DNA of 64,000 bases from Verrucomicrobiota bacterium JB023 (GTDB taxonomy: Bacteria; Verrucomicrobiota; Verrucomicrobiia; Verrucomicrobiales; Akkermansiaceae). Shown here in pieces: positions 57,908 to 64,000 of the stretch. The DNA is taken from positions 1-64,000 of the forward strand of contig JAUTCR010000067.1 in the NCBI GenBank assembly GCA_030673895.1, read 5' to 3'. The notes beneath the pieces were generated by a model. It saw nothing but the letters and a program-made list of their open reading frames with translations, was not told the origin of the DNA and ran no database searches. The translations under genes were made by a program, and so were the position numbers. Within the stretch, counting starts at the first letter, position 1. Every line of letters begins with the position of its first letter.

Positions 57908-58579
57908 ATGTTCACCGTAGTTCCCACACCCATCGGCAATCTTGGCGACATCACCGTGCGCGCGCTCGAGGTTCTCAAGGCGGCGGATTGGATTGCCTGT
58001 GAGGACACCCGTCACACCAGGCGCTTGCTGAATCACTACGAGATTGAGGGCCGTCTCATGGCTGTTCATGATCATAATGAGGACAAGCAGATCCCGGAGA
58101 TTCTGGCCAAGCTGGAGGCCGGTGAAAGCGTCGCCCTCGTCTCGGATGCGGGCATGCCCCTGGTCTCGGATCCAGGCTTCCGGATTGTGCGTGCTATTCG
58201 TGAGGCAGGGCAGGAGATGACGGTCTTGCCAGGGGCCTCCGCTCCCACCACGGCCCTGGTGGCCAGTGGTTTGCCGCCCTATCCGCACCGCTTTGCCGGC
58301 TTCCTTCCCGTCAAGAAGGGGAAGCGGGGCAAGGAATTACAAGCGGCTCTCGACAGCGGGGAGACCACGCTGTTCTTCGAGTCCCCGCACCGGATTGGAT
58401 CAACCCTGGAGATTCTCTCCGGGCTGGCTCCCGGCGTCGCCACCGTGGTGGCGCGGGAATTGACCAAAAAGTTTGAAACGATCCACCGCGGTAGCGCGTT
58501 GGAATTGCACGAACATTTTAAAAGCCATCAGGCCAAGGGAGAAATCGTCCTCTTACTCAATTCGGGTGTTTCCGATTGA
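57908..58579 (+). CDS. rsmI: 16S rRNA (cytidine(1402)-2'-O)-methyltransferase
   Basis: TVVPTPIGNLGDITVRALEVLKAADWIACEDTRHTRRLLNHY; VSDAGMPLVSDPG; FFESPHRI; C-terminus short (223 aa). Confidence 0.95.
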   Translation: MFTVVPTPIGNLGDITVRALEVLKAADWIACEDTRHTRRLLNHYEIEGRLMAVHDHNEDKQIPEILAKLEAGESVALVSDAGMPLVSDPGFRIVRAIREAGQEMTVLPGASAPTTALVASGLPPYPHRFAGFLPVKKGKRGKELQAALDSGETTLFFESPHRIGSTLEILSGLAPGVATVVARELTKKFETIHRGSALELHEHFKSHQAKGEIVLLLNSGVSD

Positions 58580-58632
58580 CCCGCCGGGATCCAAGTCTTG
58601 TTTCTTCCGCCTTTTGCTCTTGAGTCTTTCCT

Positions 58633-59430
58633 ATGAACTACATTGAACCCCACGCCCACATGGTCAGCCGCACGACGGCGGATTACGAAGCGATGGTCCA
58701 GGCGGGATGCGTCGCAGTCTGTGAGCCCGCCTTCTGGGCAGGATTCGACCGCGCAAGCCCACAGGGCTTCTACGATTACTATCGCCAACTCACCGAGTAT
58801 GAGCCGGCCCGCGCTGCCAAGTTTGGCCTGCCACATTACTGCTGGCTCTGCATCAACCCCAAGGAGGCCGAGGACGCCGGATTCGCTCGTGAGGTGATGG
58901 CATTGATTCCTGAATTTCTCGACAAGGAAACGGTGCTGGGGATTGGCGAGATCGGCCTCAATAAGAACACCCGGCATGAGCTGGAAATCTTCGAGGAGCA
59001 TGTCGCGCTCGCCACCAAGCATGACTTGCCCATCCTCATCCATACTCCTCATCTGGAGGATAAGTTGAAGGGGACGAAGCTCATCATTGATGCGCTCAAA
59101 AACGCAAGGGTCGATCCTTCCAAGGTCATCATCGATCACGTCGAAGAGCATACCGCGGGGCTGGTCCTTGATTCGGGCTTCTGGGCGGGGATGACCTTGT
59201 ATCCGGAGTCCAAATGCACGCCAGCGCGCGCGATTGACATCCTGGAAACCTTTGGGATGGAGCAAATTTGGATGAACTCGGCTTGTGATTGGGGTGTTTC
59301 TGATCCTTTGGCTGTCATCAAGTGCGCCCTTGAGATGCGGAAGCGCCAACATGCGCAGGCAATTATCGACAAGGTTATCTACGAGAATCCTCGTAGCTTC
59401 CTCAGTCAGAGCAAGAATTTCAAAGCCTAA
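58633..59430 (+). CDS. eboB: TatD-family hydrolase, EboB-type
   Basis: EPHAHMVSRTTADYEAMVQAGCVAVCEPAFWAGFDR, GEIGLNKNT, LIHTPH, ACDWGVSDPLAV. Confidence 0.85.
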   Translation: MNYIEPHAHMVSRTTADYEAMVQAGCVAVCEPAFWAGFDRASPQGFYDYYRQLTEYEPARAAKFGLPHYCWLCINPKEAEDAGFAREVMALIPEFLDKETVLGIGEIGLNKNTRHELEIFEEHVALATKHDLPILIHTPHLEDKLKGTKLIIDALKNARVDPSKVIIDHVEEHTAGLVLDSGFWAGMTLYPESKCTPARAIDILETFGMEQIWMNSACDWGVSDPLAVIKCALEMRKRQHAQAIIDKVIYENPRSFLSQSKNFKA

Positions 59431-59442
59431 CCGCAGGAGGGT

Positions 59443-60597
59443 ATGAAGATTTCCGACTGGCAGCACCTCGCGTACTGCACCAACGTCCATCCGGCGGAAA
59501 GCTGGGCTGCTACCAAGGAGGTTCTGGGAAGCGAGGTCCTGAGTGTGCGCGACGCCCTTATCCGGGAAGGCCGAGGGACGAGTCCCTTCGCCATTGGTCT
59601 CCGTCTTTCCGCGCAGGCTGCCAGGGAGTTGTTAGCTGGCGATGAGCTTAAGAAGTTTCAAGCCTGGCTGGAAGAAACGGAGACCTACGTCTTCACGATC
59701 AATGGCTTTCCCTACGGCGACTTCCATGGCACGCGGGTGAAGGAGAAGGTCTATCAGCCGGATTGGACAACGAGTGAGCGACTTGTTTACACCAAGGACT
59801 TGTTCGATATCGTCGCAACCCTCGCGCCCGAGGAGGCCGGAGGCTCGGTCTCGACCTTGCCAGGTTCCTACAAGGATTTTAAGGCGGACGAGTCGCTTAT
59901 CTTCAAAAACCTGGAAGAGTGCGCACTCCACATCGAGAAGCTCGCGCAGCAGACCGGCAAGGATCTGCATCTGGGGCTGGAGCCCGAGCCGCTTGGTCAC
60001 TTCGAGAATACGGCGGAGAGTCTCGCCTTCTTCGAGCGCTTCTTTGCTTCAGTCGCGGATGAGGAGATGGTCCGGCGCCGGGTGGGCCTGAATTTTGACT
60101 GTTGTCACTTCGCCATCGAGTTCGATGATTGCCGCGAGGCCTTGGATGCCTTCGAGGCGGCGGGCATCCGAATCTCGAAAGTTCATCTCTCTTCTGCGGT
60201 GGAGTTCGACATCAGCGATGAGGCGGCGATGGAGAAGCTGCGCGAGTTTGATGAGCCGACTTACCTTCACCAAGTGATCACCAGCGGCGGAGAGACCCGT
60301 TATCGTTTCGGGGATTTGCCTGATTTCTTCGCCGCGATTGGTCGGCAGGAGGTACGGGACACGGCAGGTGAGGTGGCCCGGTGTCACTTCCATGTCCCGC
60401 TTTATGCCGAGGCGGCACCGCCTCTGCGGACCACTCAATTTTTTGTCAACGACCTGATGGCCTACTGTGACGAGAAGCCGGGCTTCTGCCCTCATTTTGA
60501 AATTGAGACCTACACCTGGGGCGTGCTTCCCGAGAGTCTTCAGACCGGTCTAACAAATATGATCGTGAAGGAATTTGAGTGGGTGCTGGCGCGATGA
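59443..60597 (+). CDS. eboE: Metabolite traffic protein EboE-like TIM-barrel protein
   Basis: HLAYCTNVHPAESWA, FAIGLRLS, YVFTINGFPYGDFHGTRVKEKVYQPDW, LGLEPEPLGHFENT. Confidence 0.87.
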   Translation: MKISDWQHLAYCTNVHPAESWAATKEVLGSEVLSVRDALIREGRGTSPFAIGLRLSAQAARELLAGDELKKFQAWLEETETYVFTINGFPYGDFHGTRVKEKVYQPDWTTSERLVYTKDLFDIVATLAPEEAGGSVSTLPGSYKDFKADESLIFKNLEECALHIEKLAQQTGKDLHLGLEPEPLGHFENTAESLAFFERFFASVADEEMVRRRVGLNFDCCHFAIEFDDCREALDAFEAAGIRISKVHLSSAVEFDISDEAAMEKLREFDEPTYLHQVITSGGETRYRFGDLPDFFAAIGRQEVRDTAGEVARCHFHVPLYAEAAPPLRTTQFFVNDLMAYCDEKPGFCPHFEIETYTWGVLPESLQTGLTNMIVKEFEWVLAR

Positions 60598-60625
60598 GGC
60601 CGGGTGAAAGCGGGCGGAAACGACC

Positions 60626-61606
60626 ATGAATCAAACAGTGAGAGACTGGCTGGCCATGGGCCGGGTAGCGAATCTGCCCACGGTAGTGAGCAACGTCTTG
60701 TTAGGGATGGTGCTGGGCGCCTTTCCGCTTCGATGGATTGACTGGGCCGTGCTGCCTGTTCCCTTGGTCGCCGCCTGCCTGCTCTACTTGGGAGGGTGCT
60801 ATCTCAATGATTGGTGGGATCGTAAGTGGGACGCGGCGAACAAGAACGACCGCCCGTTGCCGATGGGGCGAATCGCGCCGGGGGCCGTGCTTCTTGTCGC
60901 TTCGGTTTGCTTGGCGGCCGGGCTGGCTTTGGCCGCCACTCTCAGTTTGGAGACCTTCCTCATCGGTCTGCTGATCGTTGGGTTGATTATCCTTTATACG
61001 GCTCTTCATAAGAAGACTCCTTGGGCGGTCCTGCCGATGGGAGGCTGCCGCGCGGGATTGTACCTTTTTGGGATTTCCTCCCAGATTGGCTTGAGTGCCT
61101 CTCGTCTCGTCTGGCGAGGCGATATGGTGGACTACTATTGGTGGCTCTTCGCGCCACCCCTCGGGATACTGGCCTACATTGGAGGATTATCCCTCTGCGC
61201 TCGACAGGAGGCCAAGGGGCAGCTTCACCGAAGTAATGTGGTGCTGGCCTCACTCCTCCTTTTTTCGCCTTTGGTGACTCATCTATCCTGCCTCGCTTCC
61301 AATAATATCAAAGATCCTCTTCTTGCTCCTTGGGTTCTGCCGGCTGCCATGGTCCCTTTCATCGCCGCAGTTGTCTGGGGGCTGCGGGTGGTGAAGAAGT
61401 CAATTGGAGGTGCCGTTTCCATTTGGCTGGCCTCGATTGGTCTGCTCGACTTCCTTCTCTTGTTTCCCGTTGCTTTTGCAGCCCACTTGCCCGCCCCATA
61501 TACTAGAATCGAGGGGCCTCTCCCGAGTCTTTTGCTTGTTCCGGGCGTGGCCTTGGCCGCCTTTCTTCTAGCTCGCCTTCTCCAGCGCCTGGCTCCCGCC
61601 ACTTGA
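60626..61606 (+). CDS. eboC: UbiA-like prenyltransferase family protein, EboC-type
   Basis: MGRVANLPTVVSNVLLG, GGCYLNDWWDRKWDAANKNDRPLPMGRI (UbiA Asp motif), adjacent to eboB/eboE. Confidence 0.82.
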   Translation: MNQTVRDWLAMGRVANLPTVVSNVLLGMVLGAFPLRWIDWAVLPVPLVAACLLYLGGCYLNDWWDRKWDAANKNDRPLPMGRIAPGAVLLVASVCLAAGLALAATLSLETFLIGLLIVGLIILYTALHKKTPWAVLPMGGCRAGLYLFGISSQIGLSASRLVWRGDMVDYYWWLFAPPLGILAYIGGLSLCARQEAKGQLHRSNVVLASLLLFSPLVTHLSCLASNNIKDPLLAPWVLPAAMVPFIAAVVWGLRVVKKSIGGAVSIWLASIGLLDFLLLFPVAFAAHLPAPYTRIEGPLPSLLLVPGVALAAFLLARLLQRLAPAT

Positions 61607-61660
61607 GCCCCATCGGGCCGCAGCCTTGCACAGAACCTGCTGTTCGCCACACTCTTGCCA

Positions 61661-63382
61661 ATGTCAGAATACAAAACCAGTCCCGCCGATCTGGAGGGGA
61701 TGCCCCCCGGGGTGCCACATATTATCGGAAACGAGGCCGCCGAGCGCTTCTCGTTCTATGGGATGAAAGCCGTGCTCGCCGTCTTCATGGCGCAGTATCT
61801 TCACTTGATGAATGATGTGCCGGGGGAAGCCATGAGCGAGGCTTCCGCGACGGCCAACGTCCACCTCTTTAATGGTTGGGTCTATCTCACTCCTTTTCTT
61901 GGGGCAATTTTGTCCGACGTCTTTTGGGGCAAATACAAGACGATCATCTGGCTCTCCCTGGTCTATGTGATGGGGCATGCTGCCCTGGCCTTCATGGGAG
62001 TGACGGGAGAAGCACGTTGGTGGCTCTTTGCCGGCCTCGCCCTGATTTGCTTGGGCTCGGGTGGGATTAAGCCCTGCGTCTCCGCCCACGTCGGCGATCA
62101 ATTCGGGGCGCGCAACGCCCATCTCCTGCCGAAGGTTTTCAACTGGTTCTATTTTTCCATCAATCTGGGGGCCATGGCCTCCATGATGTTAACGCCGTGG
62201 CTGCTGAAGTGGTATGGGCCGCACTGGGCCTTCGGGGTCCCGGGCGTCTTGATGGCCTTGGCCACGGTCGTTTTCTGGGTTGGCCGGAAGCGTTTCATCC
62301 ATGTCCCCGCCGGCGGCAGGAGCACCTTGGCTGAGATGACGAGCCCCGAGGGCGTGAGCACCATTCTCCGCCTCCTTCCGCTCTATCTTTTTGTGGCCAT
62401 GTTCTGGGCTCTTTTTGATCAGACTGGGTCCACCTGGATCTTCCAGGCTCAGGATATGGACCGCGAGTTCCTGGGCTTCGAGTGGCTGCCCTCGCAGGTG
62501 CAGTCGCTCAATTCGCTCTTCGTCCTCACCTTCATTCCGCTCTTTGCCTACGTGCTCTATCCCAAGCTTTCCAAGGTTTGGCCGCTCACACCTCTGCGTA
62601 AGATCAGCGTGGGCCTCTTCGTGATGGCTGCCGCCTTTGGTATTGTGGCGCTTGTGCAAACTCGCATTGATGGCGGGGCCAGCCCGAACATTGGCTGGCA
62701 GGTTCTCGCCTACGCCATGTTGACGGCCTCCGAGGTGATGGTCTCCATCGTGGCCCTCGAATTTGCCTACACCCAGTCGCCGAAGACGATGAAGTCGATG
62801 GTGATGTGCTTCTACCTTGGCGCGGTGGCGCTCGGCAATTTCTTCACCGCGGGTATCAATCACTTCATTGAGATCGACGAACCTGAGAAAGTGGTCGAGA
62901 GCGTGGGCACCAAAGCGGCCTTGGAAGAGGCGGTGGCACGGGTCTCTGCCGAAGGGCGGGGAGTTAAGGTCGATGATTTGCAGGACGAGTGGGGCAACCC
63001 GCTGCAGGCGAAGGTGCTGAACTCACGCACACTCCGCATCTCCTCTGCGGGAGAGGATAACAAGCCACGCACCCAATGGGACCGTGGGGTGCGACTCGTC
63101 TGGCCGGAGGAGGTGAAGGAAGAGAAGGAGAGCTGGACCTCGGCCCTTCAGCCCGACACGCCTTGGCTGGAGGCTCGCATGGACGAGCTGGGCCTGAATA
63201 CCGATGAGGAACAAGTGGAGGCCAGTGACTACCCCTTCGAGGTGGAATGGTTCGTGGGCGGAGGAACCAAGTTGGAAGGCGCGGCCTACTTCTGGTTCTT
63301 CGCGGGGCTAATGCTACTCACCGCGATTGGCTTCATTCCTTACGCGATGAAGTATCGCGGGAAGACCGTCCTGCAGGATTGA
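61661..63382 (+). CDS. POT/PTR-family MFS transporter
   Basis: IIGNEAAERFSFYGMKAVLAVFMAQYL; GSGGIKPCVSAHVGDQF; FYFSINLGAMASM; about 140-aa insert before the last TM. Confidence 0.92.
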   Translation: MSEYKTSPADLEGMPPGVPHIIGNEAAERFSFYGMKAVLAVFMAQYLHLMNDVPGEAMSEASATANVHLFNGWVYLTPFLGAILSDVFWGKYKTIIWLSLVYVMGHAALAFMGVTGEARWWLFAGLALICLGSGGIKPCVSAHVGDQFGARNAHLLPKVFNWFYFSINLGAMASMMLTPWLLKWYGPHWAFGVPGVLMALATVVFWVGRKRFIHVPAGGRSTLAEMTSPEGVSTILRLLPLYLFVAMFWALFDQTGSTWIFQAQDMDREFLGFEWLPSQVQSLNSLFVLTFIPLFAYVLYPKLSKVWPLTPLRKISVGLFVMAAAFGIVALVQTRIDGGASPNIGWQVLAYAMLTASEVMVSIVALEFAYTQSPKTMKSMVMCFYLGAVALGNFFTAGINHFIEIDEPEKVVESVGTKAALEEAVARVSAEGRGVKVDDLQDEWGNPLQAKVLNSRTLRISSAGEDNKPRTQWDRGVRLVWPEEVKEEKESWTSALQPDTPWLEARMDELGLNTDEEQVEASDYPFEVEWFVGGGTKLEGAAYFWFFAGLMLLTAIGFIPYAMKYRGKTVLQD

Positions 63383-63412
63383 GGATCCACTAACAGATGT
63401 TTCTAACGAAAG

Positions 63413-63444
63413 AAAAAGCGCGGACCCTGGGGTCCGCGCTTTTT
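63413..63444. terminator. Intrinsic terminator (bidirectional type)
   Basis: AAAAAGCGCGGACC-CTGG-GGTCCGCGCTTTTT. Confidence 0.92.
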
Positions 63445-63485
63445 GTCAAATGGAGAGAGGAAGGGGTTCGGATCCGCCAGCTTGT

Positions 63486-64000
63486 TTAGGCGAGGCCATT
63501 CCTTGCGAGGAAGGCGTTGAGATCGGGATCCCGGCCCATGAAGTCGCGGAAGGTCTGGTCGACGGGTTGCGAATTGCCTCGCGAGAGAATCATCTTGCGG
63601 AAGTCGCGCCCGGTGGATTCGTTGAGGATGCCCTCTTTCTGGAATCGGGTGAAGGCATCCGCATCAAGAACCTCGGCCCACTTATAGGAGTAGTAGCCGG
63701 CCGCATAGCCGGTGGGGCTGGAGAAGAGGTGATTGAAGCGCTTGGCCATTCCGGGAACTTCGCTAGCGAGCGGAGCCCGGTAGGTGGCCAGGATTTCTTT
63801 CTCCACCTCATCGAGGTCACGGCCCTGATACTTGGCCAGATTGATGTGCAGCTCGAGGTCGAGCTTGCCGAAGGAGAGTTGGCGCATGTTCGCTGTTGCG
63901 GAGAGGTAGTTGCGGGCAGCGAGCATCTTCTGGAAGAGTTCCTCCGGGATGGGTTCGCCGGTCTCGTAATGACGGGCGAAGAAGTCGAGCGACTCACGGT
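63486..64000 (-). CDS. M3-family metallopeptidase, C-terminal part (5' end outside window)
   Basis: Frame open to window edge ([29 protein letters not shown]); [42 protein letters not shown]. Confidence 0.9.
   Translation of the reverse strand, partial: RESLDFFARHYETGEPIPEELFQKMLAARNYLSATANMRQLSFGKLDLELHINLAKYQGRDLDEVEKEILATYRAPLASEVPGMAKRFNHLFSSPTGYAAGYYSYKWAEVLDADAFTRFQKEGILNESTGRDFRKMILSRGNSQPVDQTFRDFMGRDPDLNAFLARNGLA

Overview
64-kb chromosomal window from a GC-rich bacterium, most consistent with Verrucomicrobiota/PVC: PVC-type membrane-bound dehydrogenase with HEAT and cytochrome c domains, sulfatase with HEAT repeats, lone pseudopilin, PEP-CTERM-like tail. Housekeeping genes: ileS (partial), lspA, glmS, lepB, tRNA-Arg(ACG), rpsA, upp, cdd, lptE, rsmI. 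No IS element, CRISPR array, rRNA or prophage was recognised. Main observations: (1) an ORF absent from the supplied track, complement(31223..31435), that reads as a SelW-like (Rdx family) selenoprotein with an in-frame TGA at the second position of the redox motif (EYCQK-U-NYRPEA). A 7-bp hairpin with a bacterial-SECIS-like geometry follows the TGA. (2) A staphyloxanthin-type C30 carotenoid locus (crtN, crtP, aldH, crtQ, crtO-like, crtM) spanning 12.2-22.6 kb, interrupted by unrelated genes and by lepB. (3) A reduced ebo cluster (eboB-eboE-eboC). (4) A tRNA-Arg bracketed by a 15-bp leader/trailer inverted repeat that ends in a T-tract. (5) A candidate small RNA at about 45.74-45.90 kb with a palindrome filling its promoter spacer. 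(6) A G-run array at 43.55-43.68 kb. (7) A carbohydrate-related region at 32.6-45.7 kb containing large, poorly classifiable proteins. All assignments come from reading the sequence and from family knowledge; no database search was run.
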